Shown here piece by piece: positions 47,753-56,020 of a stretch of DNA of 64,000 nt. Within the stretch, counting starts at the first letter, position 1, and every line of letters begins with the position of its first letter. A model generated the notes under the pieces. It worked only from the letters and a program-made list of their open reading frames with translations, made no database searches and was not told the origin of the DNA. A program made the position numbers and the translations under genes. Source of the DNA: Arthrobacter sp. 9AX (GTDB lineage: Bacteria > Actinomycetota > Actinomycetes > Actinomycetales > Micrococcaceae); assembly GCF_902506095.1 (NCBI RefSeq), contig NZ_LR733293.1:3409089-3473088 (forward strand), in the 5' to 3' direction.

Positions 47753-49147
47753 ATGACACCGAAAACCAATACTGCTGCACGCCCAATTTCGGACAACAGC
47801 TTCCACTGTCAGGCGACGGATCGCCAAGCCGCCGCAGGTCCAGAGACCTCGCATCAAGGCGCCGCTGCTGTGGAGCTGACAGACACCACTTTCCCCTTTG
47901 ACATCGCCATCCTCGGCCTTGGCTATGTGGGCCTGCCCACCGCCCTGGCCATGAATTCCGCCGGCCGCAAAGTGATCGGACTCGATGTCTCGGCAGAGCG
48001 GCTCGAGGTCATCAGGTCCCAGCACGCCGACCTCCTGCCATCAGACAACATGCGCTTGGCCAAAGCCTTGCAGGATCCGGATTTCACGATGAGTACGGAC
48101 CTTTCCCAGTTGGCGCATGCAGCGGCGGTCATCGTGTGCGTACCCACACCCGTGGATCCGTACCTGGTCCCGGACCTCGGCATCCTGAGGTCGGCCTGCG
48201 CCTCCGTGGTGGAATTCGCTGTGCCCGGCCAGCTCCTGATGTTGACCTCCACTACGTACGTCGGGTCCACCCGCGATCTGCTCGCCCTTCCACTCGAAGC
48301 CAAGGGTCTACTACCCGGACGCGACCTCTTTATCGCTTTCTCCCCGGAACGGATAAATCCCGGCGTTGACGCATATTCGCATGAAGACGTCCCCCGGGTT
48401 GTTGGCGGGATGACTCCTGCCTGCGGAGAAAAAGCGGCCGCTCTACTCAGTGCCAGCGCCCATCTAATTCACACGGTGCCCTCGGCAGAAGTAGCGGAAA
48501 TGACTAAGCTCGTAGAGAACACTTTCCGGGCCGTGAATATCTCCTTGGCCAACGAATTCGCGGACATCTGCCACGAACTTGGCCTCTCGGTCATTGACGT
48601 CATTGATGCGGCATCCACCAAGCCTTACGGGTTTATGCCCTTCACGCCAGGGCCGGGTGCCGGCGGGCACTGCATTCCCTGCGATCCCCACTATTTGCTG
48701 TGGCAACTCCGCAAAGCACGGGTCGGAGCGCCGCTGATCGAGCATGCCATGGCTGGCCTTGCCGGCCGCCCCCTCAAAGTGGTGGAACGGGCCCGGCGGA
48801 TACTCTCAGACCAGAACCACGGCGTCGCGGGATCTCGAGTCCTGGTCCTCGGAGTGGCGTACAAACCCAACGTCGAAGACCTTCGCGAATCGCCGGCACT
48901 GGAGATCATGTCAGCACTTATAGCCGACGGAGCGGAGGTTGCCTACCACGATCCCTGGTGCCCCACCGCCCCGGACGGCCACGGCGGGCAACTGAAATCG
49001 GTCAGCACCCCGGAAGCCTGGAACGCAGACCTCGTCATACTGCACACACGGCATTCCGGGATGGACGTCGACTGGCTCGCGGATGCCCCGGCCGTGCTGG
49101 ACACCACGTACCGGTTGGCCGAACGCAGCAACGTAAGCAGGCTCTAG
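47753..49147 (+). CDS. UDP-sugar dehydrogenase (UDP-HexNAc/UDP-Glc 6-dehydrogenase)
   Basis: This 464-aa enzyme oxidises C6 of a UDP-sugar to the acid with two NAD+. An N-terminal Rossmann motif ILGLGYVGLPTALAM (after about 45 extra residues), EVAEMTKLVENTFRAVNI, and the catalytic cysteine in GPGAGGHCIPCDPHYL are present. A C-terminal NAD-like domain (VLVLGVAYKPNVEDLRESPA) follows. The GGHCIP form is typical of the WbpA/WecC subclass (UDP-GlcNAc or UDP-ManNAc), so UDP-glucuronate is not certain as product. ATG 47753 is the likely start. It heads a four-gene exopolysaccharide operon. Confidence 0.9.
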   Translation: MTPKTNTAARPISDNSFHCQATDRQAAAGPETSHQGAAAVELTDTTFPFDIAILGLGYVGLPTALAMNSAGRKVIGLDVSAERLEVIRSQHADLLPSDNMRLAKALQDPDFTMSTDLSQLAHAAAVIVCVPTPVDPYLVPDLGILRSACASVVEFAVPGQLLMLTSTTYVGSTRDLLALPLEAKGLLPGRDLFIAFSPERINPGVDAYSHEDVPRVVGGMTPACGEKAAALLSASAHLIHTVPSAEVAEMTKLVENTFRAVNISLANEFADICHELGLSVIDVIDAASTKPYGFMPFTPGPGAGGHCIPCDPHYLLWQLRKARVGAPLIEHAMAGLAGRPLKVVERARRILSDQNHGVAGSRVLVLGVAYKPNVEDLRESPALEIMSALIADGAEVAYHDPWCPTAPDGHGGQLKSVSTPEAWNADLVILHTRHSGMDVDWLADAPAVLDTTYRLAERSNVSRL

Positions 49148-49148
49148 G

Positions 49149-50540
49149 ATGAGCCGGCAGTCTGTGGCGGCGCGCGCCGCCAAACCATTGGTCCCGGCAG
49201 GCCCCGGCGCCGAGGACCGTCTACTTCGCGGGTTACAAGACGCCGGGTTAAGAGCGGAAGCCGCACCAGCCCGGAAGCTGCGCTTCCCCCTGCGGATCGA
49301 ACGAGGAGTCCTCTACCTCGCCCTGACGGCGATCGTAGCGGTGATCTGCCTGCTCAAGGCCCTGACCACGCACCACTTTGTGGACTCCCCCGTCTGGGCC
49401 ACGTACAGCGTTGTGGTGCTGATCTTCGTCTTCGGCCGGTTCGGCCTGGCCTGGCGCTACCGCCCTGGCTTCAGCGCCGGGGCACAAACCTACCTGCCCT
49501 CGGTTGCGATCATCGTGCCTGCGTACAACGAACAGGATGCCATCGCGGCCACGCTCCGCTCCTGCCTCACCGTGGACTACCCCAACCACCTGATCCAGGT
49601 GGTGGTGGTGGATGACTGCTCCACGGACGGGACCCTGGACCGGATCCGCGACGTGGAAGCCGTCTACCCCGATCTGTTGGTGGTGGCGGCGGACGTGAAC
49701 CGCGGGAAACGCCATGTCATGGCTGCCGGGATGCAGGCCGCCCGGGACGCGGACATCCTGGTGTTCATCGATTCGGACTCCATCATCGAACCCGCCGCCG
49801 TGCGGTCCCTGGTCCGCTACTTCGAGGACCCGGAAGTCGGCGCTGTCTGCGGGCACACCGACGTCAGCAACAAAAGCACCAACCTGCTGACCCGCATGCA
49901 GGCCCTGCAGTACTACATCGCCTTCAGCGTCTATAAGTCCGCGGAGGCACTTTTCGGCTCGGTCACCTGCTGTTCAGGATGCTTCTCCGGGTACCGGCGC
50001 AGCGCCATCGAACCCATCACGGCAGCGTGGGTGGGGCAGAAATTCCTGGGCCAGCCGAGCACCTACGGAGATGACCGCAGCCTCACCAATTTCCTGCTTC
50101 CCAACTGGCGGATCCTCTATGCACCGGATGCCAAAGCACAAACGGCAGTGCCGGACAGGCTCGGCAAATTCCTGCGCCAGCAGCTCCGCTGGAAGAAGAG
50201 CTGGCTGCGCGAGTCCATGCGGGCCGTCAGGATCATGTGGCGGAAGCCGCCCGTGATGGCCCTGTTCTACTACCTCGGCGTCCTGTTGCCGTTCGTCGCC
50301 CCGCAGGTGGTGTTCCGCGCCCTCGTGGTCTCACCGCATTTCCTGCTGTCGCCGCCGGTCTGGTACTTCGGCGGGGTTGCCGCCGTCGCCCTCTTCTACG
50401 GCCTGTACTACCGGCTGAAGACGCGGGAACCCGACTGGTACAAGGGCATCTTCTTCTCGCTGTTCTACGTCACCCTCCTCGTGGCACAGCTGCCGTATGC
50501 GCTGTTGACCATCCGCGATTCGAAATGGGGCACCCGATGA
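49149..50540 (+). CDS. Hyaluronan synthase-like processive glycosyltransferase
   Basis: This 463-aa membrane GT2 has two N-terminal helices, AIIVPAYNEQDAIAAT, VDDCSTDGT, FIDSDS, CCSGCFSGYRR, YGDDRSLTNFLLP and QQLRWKKSWLRES, then three or more C-terminal helices. The GDDR-LTN and QQxRWxKSxxRES series closely resembles class I hyaluronan and chitin-oligomer (NodC) synthases, which build and extrude a beta-linked HexNAc-containing polymer. It starts 1 bp after the dehydrogenase gene, which could supply an acidic UDP-sugar, and overlaps the deacetylase gene by 4 bp. Confidence 0.9.
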   Translation: MSRQSVAARAAKPLVPAGPGAEDRLLRGLQDAGLRAEAAPARKLRFPLRIERGVLYLALTAIVAVICLLKALTTHHFVDSPVWATYSVVVLIFVFGRFGLAWRYRPGFSAGAQTYLPSVAIIVPAYNEQDAIAATLRSCLTVDYPNHLIQVVVVDDCSTDGTLDRIRDVEAVYPDLLVVAADVNRGKRHVMAAGMQAARDADILVFIDSDSIIEPAAVRSLVRYFEDPEVGAVCGHTDVSNKSTNLLTRMQALQYYIAFSVYKSAEALFGSVTCCSGCFSGYRRSAIEPITAAWVGQKFLGQPSTYGDDRSLTNFLLPNWRILYAPDAKAQTAVPDRLGKFLRQQLRWKKSWLRESMRAVRIMWRKPPVMALFYYLGVLLPFVAPQVVFRALVVSPHFLLSPPVWYFGGVAAVALFYGLYYRLKTREPDWYKGIFFSLFYVTLLVAQLPYALLTIRDSKWGTR

Positions 50541-52135
50541 GCACCCAGGCCACGGCGCCGGCGCCGAACTCCACTCCACAGAAGCCGGCCAGGGACACTA
50601 AGCAGCGCGCCATCTCGGCCCTGGTCAGCTTTGTGCTGGTGGGCTTCGTGCTGAGTTACCTGGTGGGTCCGGCAGCCTGGCAATGGATGGCAGCCACTGA
50701 GCGCCAAGCTGAACTGAGCGACTACACAGACAAGGTGTTCCAGCAGTTCACCAATATCCCCGCGCCGCAGTCGGACGCGGAACTTGTTGCCCGGCTCAAG
50801 GCCGCGCCCACCAGCGGGCAGGCGGGTCCGATAGTCCTGACCTACCATGACATCGGCTACAACGGCAGTGAGTACACCATCACGCCCGAGGCCTTCGCGT
50901 CGCAGATGCAGCTGTTGGCCGACGCCGGCTGGCAGACCCTTTCGGCTGCTCAGCTGAGCGACTGGCTGGATGGCAAACCGTTGCCCCCGCACTCGGTGCA
51001 GATTACTTTCGACGACGGTGCACACGGCATCTGGCAGTACGCCGATCCGATCCTGGCGCGGAACAACCAGCGTGCGGTGGCGTACATCATCACCGGGTTC
51101 GTCGGGACCCGCAATCCCTACTATGCAACGTGGTCAGAACTCACCAGGATGCAGGCCAGCGGACGGTGGGACATCCAGGCACACACGCACCTGGGGCATG
51201 TTGAGATCCCCACGGACGCGGCCGGGACCACCGGCCCCTTCCTGACCAACCTTAAGTACCTGCCCGAAGAGAACCGGACCGAAACACCCGCCGAGTTCCA
51301 GGCCCGCGTTTCCGGTGACCTCCAGGAGTCCAAGAACCAGCTGGTGGCGCGTGGATTCCCGGAACCGCAGTTCTTTGCCTACCCGTTCTCAGCGCACACC
51401 GAGGTTGCCGGCGTGGACGGTGTCCTCGCTGAGTCGGTCCAGTCGCTGTTCAAGGCCGCCATGCTCGATACACCCCATGAGGTGATGGCTGTCAGGCCGG
51501 GTGAGCTCGCGGCGGGCAACGTGGACCGCATGGACATGACGGCGGATGTTTCGCTGAACACCTACGTGGACCGCATCCTGGCGGTGAGCCCCATCAGCCC
51601 GTCAAGCCTCAAGCCCCTTTCCATGCCGGACGAGTGGACCACCTACGGCGGGGCCCCTGCCACGTTGCCGCTGGACAGCAGCGGCGGCACGGCGTTCGAC
51701 CCGGGCCCGGGTGCCTACGGGGGCCGCCTGTTTGCCCCGTTCAAGACCGGGCTGTGGACCCGGTACACCGTGGACGCCGTCCTTGGCGGATTCAAGGCCG
51801 CTGACGAGGGAATGGTCACCGGATTGACGGTGCTGACCAAGGACCCGCAACAGGTGGACGTTTCGGTGACGGCCAACGGCTACACCATCGCCCAGGCGAA
51901 CGGGGCCGAACCCAAGGTGCTGGCACAGGGGGTACTCCCGGTCTCCGCCAGCCACCGGGCAGAAATAGTGGTCGATGCCGGGGCTGTCACTGTCACCATC
52001 GACGGCCAGCAGGTCAGCTCAATCCCGCTGGTCCGCACCGGGCGCTACGGCCCTGCAGGGCCCGTGCAGATCACCGGCTACCGGGAATCGGACCAAAGCC
52101 CGGTTCCGCAGGTGCTGAGCATGTCGGTGCGCTGA
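50537..52135 (+). CDS. Membrane-anchored polysaccharide deacetylase
   Basis: This 532-aa protein has one N-terminal helix (about residues 25-47) and a NodB-type deacetylase domain (about 95-330): VLTYHDIG, ITFDDGAHG and QAHTHLGH provide the metal-binding Asp/His set. A beta-rich C-terminal domain of about 190 residues may bind carbohydrate. Such enzymes remove acetyl groups from poly-HexNAc outside the cell, as IcaB/PgaB do. ATG 50537 overlaps the synthase stop. Its presence suggests a HexNAc-containing, partly deacetylated product. Confidence 0.9.
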   Translation: MSTQATAPAPNSTPQKPARDTKQRAISALVSFVLVGFVLSYLVGPAAWQWMAATERQAELSDYTDKVFQQFTNIPAPQSDAELVARLKAAPTSGQAGPIVLTYHDIGYNGSEYTITPEAFASQMQLLADAGWQTLSAAQLSDWLDGKPLPPHSVQITFDDGAHGIWQYADPILARNNQRAVAYIITGFVGTRNPYYATWSELTRMQASGRWDIQAHTHLGHVEIPTDAAGTTGPFLTNLKYLPEENRTETPAEFQARVSGDLQESKNQLVARGFPEPQFFAYPFSAHTEVAGVDGVLAESVQSLFKAAMLDTPHEVMAVRPGELAAGNVDRMDMTADVSLNTYVDRILAVSPISPSSLKPLSMPDEWTTYGGAPATLPLDSSGGTAFDPGPGAYGGRLFAPFKTGLWTRYTVDAVLGGFKAADEGMVTGLTVLTKDPQQVDVSVTANGYTIAQANGAEPKVLAQGVLPVSASHRAEIVVDAGAVTVTIDGQQVSSIPLVRTGRYGPAGPVQITGYRESDQSPVPQVLSMSVR

Positions 52136-52145
52136 GGTCTCCGCT

Positions 52146-53027
52146 GTGGTTGGAAGCGGAAAAGGATGGACGACGGCGGCGGCCCCCCTCGCCGTCGTCG
52201 TCCTCGCCGTGCTGTGCGGATGCGCGAGTCTTTGGCCCACCCGCGCGGGCGAAGGGGACGCGTACGATGCCGCAGTCCTCGCGGACGGGCCGGTTGCCTA
52301 CTGGGTCATGGCCAATGGCCGGGGCGGGACCGAACCGGACATCACGGGGTCGGGCCATGACGGCCGGTACTCAGGTTCCGCGCGGGAGACCGGTGAACTG
52401 CCCAATGGTTCCGCGGCTGCCACTTTCGGCGGCGAAGAGTACCTTGAGGTACCGGATGCTGCAGACCTTCGTCCCGCCACCACGGGCGTGCTGACCGTCG
52501 AGGCCTGGATCCGCCCCGACACGCTGGCCTTCCGGGATAGGGAAGCCACCGGCTACGTGCATTGGCTGGGCAAGGCGGACAACGAGCAGTACGAATACGT
52601 GGCCCGGATGTACTCTGCCGGCAACCGTGAGGACAGGGAAAACCGGATCTCGGGCTACCACTTCAACCTCCCCGGCGGGTTGGGTGCCGGTTCGTACTTC
52701 CAGGACCCCGTCTCGCCCGGTGAATGGATCCACTACGTCCTGGTCATCAACAGGACCGCCACCTCTGATGAGTTCCCGAACGGCTACACGAAGATCTTTA
52801 AAGATGGAGTCCTGCGGGACCAGGACGATCTGAGCGTGGACGGCGACCCGATCGCCCCGGGGCCCGGCCACGCGCCCCTCCGCATCGGGACCAGCGACTT
52901 CGAGTCGTTCTTCGAGGGGGCCGTGGGCAAGGTGGCTATCTACGGCCACGAGCTTTCCCCGGCGCAGGTCCTCCGGCATTACCAACTGATGACGGGGAAC
53001 GAGGCTACGCCCGAAGCAGGGGGCTGA
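52146..53027 (+). CDS. LamG-domain lipoprotein
   Basis: This 293-aa exported protein has a lipobox (VLCGC), which predicts a lipid-anchored surface protein. The rest is a LamG/concanavalin-like jelly roll: VAYWVMANGRG, GEEYLEVPD, LTVEAWIRPD, WIHYVLVINR, KIFKDGVL, and GAVGKVAIYGHELSPAQV at the end. Such domains bind sugars or, in some cases, cleave them. It is the last gene of the exopolysaccharide operon, so it may bind or hold the polymer. GTG 52146 starts 10 bp after the deacetylase. Confidence 0.85.
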   Translation: MVGSGKGWTTAAAPLAVVVLAVLCGCASLWPTRAGEGDAYDAAVLADGPVAYWVMANGRGGTEPDITGSGHDGRYSGSARETGELPNGSAAATFGGEEYLEVPDAADLRPATTGVLTVEAWIRPDTLAFRDREATGYVHWLGKADNEQYEYVARMYSAGNREDRENRISGYHFNLPGGLGAGSYFQDPVSPGEWIHYVLVINRTATSDEFPNGYTKIFKDGVLRDQDDLSVDGDPIAPGPGHAPLRIGTSDFESFFEGAVGKVAIYGHELSPAQVLRHYQLMTGNEATPEAGG

Positions 53028-53033
53028 AGGGGC

Positions 53034-53268
53034 GGTGGTTGAGCCTGTCGGACCCCCGGTGGAGCACTCGTCAGCCGACGGTGGGCCAGGCTTTTCGACG
53101 CGCAAACTTCATCTCGACGCGCAAAACGGATGACGCGACCCGGATATGAGTCTCGTCAGCGTCTGCGCGGCGGACAAGAATATGCGCGTCGAGAACGTGG
53201 AATGGGGCAGCCGGGCCGGAAGGCACCCGCAAGGGGCGTACGACGGCGGCACGCGGCCGCCGCCGTAG
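53034..53268. repeat. Composite repeat cluster: TGAGCCTGTCG box, MITE-like copy 2, GC palindrome copy D
   Basis: From left to right lie a GGTGGTTGAGCCTGTCG box (53034), the 104-bp MITE-like element (53092-53195, same ends as 46934-47039) and a palindrome of the CGTACGACGGCGGC type (53236-53268). All three also occur together at 46809-47039, in another order. Confidence 0.65.
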
Positions 53269-53292
53269 CCTTCCCCATGTTTGCCGCATCGA

Positions 53293-53400
53293 GTGAGCGG
53301 GCGTTCGAGATAACCCGACTTCTACTGAGCGAGCGTTTGAGTTAAACCGACATCAGGTGATGGAGCGTTTGAGTTAAACCGACATCAAGTGAGAGAGCGT
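53293..53400. repeat. 32-bp direct repeat, two good copies and one decayed copy
   Basis: Units at 53331-53362 and 53363-53394 both read GAGCGTTTGAGTTAAACCGA then CATCA, with differences only at the end. A decayed unit at 53293-53330 and a partial one from 53395 flank them. GTTTGAGTTAAAC is itself partly palindromic. It lies between the LamG and E2 genes. Confidence 0.75.
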
Positions 53401-53426
53401 CGGGGTGGGTGGGGGGCGTTGGGGAG

Positions 53427-54905
53427 TTAGATGTCGGCGAGGAGGGTGGTGGGGGTTTCTATTGCATCCGCCACGAAGCGGAGGAAGCCGGCTGCGGTGC
53501 CGCCGTCGCAGACCCGGTGGTCGAACGTGAGGGTCAGCTCGGTGACCTTGCGGACCGCCAGCTCGCCGTTGACTACCCACGGCTTGTCGATGATCCGGCC
53601 GACGCCGAGGATGGCCACCTCGGGGTGGTTGATGATCGCCGCAGAACCGTCCACACCAAACACTCCGTAGTTGTTCAGCGTGAACGTGCCGCTGCCCAGC
53701 TCCGTGGGGGTCGCCTTGCCCTGGCGTGCGACGTCGGTCAGCCGGCGGATCTCCGCGTCCAGTTCCCGGGCACTCAGCTTCTCCGCGGCCCGGACTGACG
53801 GGACCACCAGCCCGCGGTCGGTCTGGGCAGCGATGCCGAGGTTTATCCCGTCGAACGAGACGATCTCCTGCGACCCGTCGCCCGCCGTCTCGATCCGGGT
53901 GTTCAGCTCCGGGAACTCTTTTAACCCGGCCGTGACAAAACGCGCAATGAACGCGAGCAGGCCGGGGACATTCGAGCCGCCGGCCTGGAGTCCTTCGCGG
54001 AGCTCCAGCAGCGCCGTCGCGTCCACGTCAACCCAGACCGTTGCCTCCGGGATCTCCGACCGGCTTCGCGTCATGTTCGCGGCAACGGCCTTCCGCACTC
54101 CCCTTACCGGCGTGCGGGAAGCGATGGGAAGTCCGGTCCTGGCATCGGTCCCGGAAGTTGCAGGTGCCGGTTCGGCCGGTTTAGTCTCAACAGGCTCAAC
54201 TGCTGGTTCCACCGGGTGAATGGCTGCTTCGACGTCCTTGCGCATGATGAGGCCGCCCTCGCCGGAGCCGGGAAGCTCTCCGAGGTTGACGCCGTGCTCC
54301 CGCGCCATCCGGCGGACCAGCGGTGAGATGACGGCACCGAGCTTGCCGGGAACGCGGGTGCGCAGGAGGGTGAGGTCGTCCTCGGTAGGCTTGGCCGCCA
54401 CCGGTTCGGCCACTGCCACCGAGGACTTGGGCGCCCGCGTCCGCCTGGCAGCGGCGTGCCCGCCCGGGGTCCCGTACCCGATCAGGACATTGCCGGAGCC
54501 GGCCTTTTCCTCTTCGCGGTATGCCTCAGCCTCGGCGCTGGCGGTCGCCGGCTCGGCGAGCTCCGTCTCGGCAGGCTCGACGACCGGCTGCGCAGGCTCG
54601 GCGGGGGCGGCACCAGCGGCGGCATCATCCGCGGCGGGTTCCGGAGCGGCGGTGCCAGAAAACAGAGGCGTCACCGAGATCAGCGGCTTCCCCACATCAA
54701 GGGTCTCCCCCGGCTGAGCGTGCAGTTCGGCCACAATCCCGGCATACGGCGAAGGCACCTCAACAGTGGACTTCGCCGTCTCCACCTCGGCAATCGGCTG
54801 GTCCACAGAAATCGTGTCACCAACGGACACGTGCCAGGACACCAGCTCCGCCTCGGTCAGCCCCTCGCCCAGGTCCGGCAACAAAAACACGCGCGCTTCA
54901 CTCAT
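53427..54905 (-). CDS. bkdC: 2-oxoacid dehydrogenase E2 (dihydrolipoyl acyltransferase, branched-chain type)
   Basis: This 492-aa E2 core protein has one lipoyl domain (residues 1-78, lipoyl lysine K45 in VETAKSTVEV) and an alanine/proline/glutamate-rich linker. A subunit-binding domain (about 195-235, SPLVRRMAREHGVNL) and a catalytic domain ending with the active-site DHRVCDGG follow. The linker holds two VEP[VA]ET segments whose DNA matches a dispersed intergenic repeat. ATG 54905 with GGAGAAC upstream lies 2 bp after the E1 beta stop. Branched-chain type is inferred from the gene order and the AsnC regulator. Confidence 0.9.
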   Translation of the reverse strand: MSEARVFLLPDLGEGLTEAELVSWHVSVGDTISVDQPIAEVETAKSTVEVPSPYAGIVAELHAQPGETLDVGKPLISVTPLFSGTAAPEPAADDAAAGAAPAEPAQPVVEPAETELAEPATASAEAEAYREEEKAGSGNVLIGYGTPGGHAAARRTRAPKSSVAVAEPVAAKPTEDDLTLLRTRVPGKLGAVISPLVRRMAREHGVNLGELPGSGEGGLIMRKDVEAAIHPVEPAVEPVETKPAEPAPATSGTDARTGLPIASRTPVRGVRKAVAANMTRSRSEIPEATVWVDVDATALLELREGLQAGGSNVPGLLAFIARFVTAGLKEFPELNTRIETAGDGSQEIVSFDGINLGIAAQTDRGLVVPSVRAAEKLSARELDAEIRRLTDVARQGKATPTELGSGTFTLNNYGVFGVDGSAAIINHPEVAILGVGRIIDKPWVVNGELAVRKVTELTLTFDHRVCDGGTAAGFLRFVADAIETPTTLLADI

Positions 54906-54907
54906 AA

Positions 54908-56020
54908 TCAGTTCTCCCACTGCAGGTCGTCGACGGCGTCGAGGATGCGGTCCACGCCGGGCAGGTAATACTTCTCAAGCTTGGGCGCCGGGTACGGGAT
55001 GTCGAACCCTGTGACGCGGCGGATTGGAGCGGCGAGGTGGTGGAAGCAGCGCTCCTGCACCCGGGCCACGATCTCGGAGGACACGGATGCGAACCCGTGC
55101 GCCTCGGCGATCACCACGGCCCGCCCCGTCTTCCGTACGGACTCGCACACCGTTGAATCATCAAACGGCACAATGGTCCGAACATCAATCACCTCGAGCG
55201 ACCGCCCCTCCAGAGCGGCCGCCTCGGCGGCGGCGAGCGCGGTAGGCACTGACGGGCCGTACGCGATCAGCGTCGCGTCCGTGCCGGGACGCGCGACGGC
55301 GGCACGGCCTTCGGTGGTGCGTCCCGCCGTCGTGCCTTCCACGTAGGAAGCACTCAGAGACGAAAGATCCACCAGGTCCTTGGACCAGTAGAGCTTCTTG
55401 GGCTCCATAAACACCACGGGATCGTCCGAGTCGATGGCTTCGCGGAGCATCCGGTACCCGTCGGCCACGGTGGCCGGGGTGTAGACCTTCAGGCCGGCGG
55501 TGTGGGCGTAGTAGGCCTCGGATGAGTCGCAGTGGTGCTCCACTCCCCCGATCCCGCCGCCGTAGGGCACGCGGATCACCAGGGGCAGCTTCACGGCGCC
55601 GCGGGTGCGGTTGTGCATCTTGGCCACGTGGCTGACGATCTGCTCGAACGCGGGGTAGGCGAACGCGTCGAACTGCATCTCGATCACCGGGCGCATCCCG
55701 TTGATGGCCATGCCCACGGCCATGCCCACAATGCCGGACTCGGCCAGCGGGGTGTCGAAGCAGCGCTGCTCGCCGAATGTGGCGGTGAGCCCGTCGGTGA
55801 TGCGGAAGACCCCGCCCAGCGTGCCCACATCCTCGCCGAACACCAGGACGGAGGGATCAGCCTGCATGGCATCAAACAACGCGGTGTTCAACGCCTTGGC
55901 AAGAGTCACGGACTGCGGCCCGGCGGCTTCCGCAGAAGCTGCCGCCGAGGCGGCAGCCCTGGCGGTGGCAGCGGAAACATTGCCGTTAGCCTCGGACGAG
56001 GTGGTGATGGTGGGGCTCAC
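54908..56020 (-). CDS. bkdB: 2-oxoacid dehydrogenase E1 beta subunit
   Basis: This 370-aa subunit follows the transketolase-like fold: TLAKALNTALFDAMQAD, VFGEDVGTLGGVFRITDGL, FDTPLAESGIVGMAVGMA, EMQFDAFAYPAFEQI, and the C-terminal transketolase domain with VIDVRTIVPFD and HGFASVSSEI. An N-terminal extension of about 35 residues is alanine-rich. It forms the heterotetrameric E1 with the alpha subunit, binding thiamine diphosphate at the interface. It overlaps the alpha gene by 4 bp. Confidence 0.93.
   Translation of the reverse strand: MSPTITTSSEANGNVSAATARAAASAAASAEAAGPQSVTLAKALNTALFDAMQADPSVLVFGEDVGTLGGVFRITDGLTATFGEQRCFDTPLAESGIVGMAVGMAINGMRPVIEMQFDAFAYPAFEQIVSHVAKMHNRTRGAVKLPLVIRVPYGGGIGGVEHHCDSSEAYYAHTAGLKVYTPATVADGYRMLREAIDSDDPVVFMEPKKLYWSKDLVDLSSLSASYVEGTTAGRTTEGRAAVARPGTDATLIAYGPSVPTALAAAEAAALEGRSLEVIDVRTIVPFDDSTVCESVRKTGRAVVIAEAHGFASVSSEIVARVQERCFHHLAAPIRRVTGFDIPYPAPKLEKYYLPGVDRILDAVDDLQWEN

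Noticed and set aside
53331..53394. CRISPR-like array
   Set aside because: The two units are directly adjacent with no unique spacer, and there are no cas genes.
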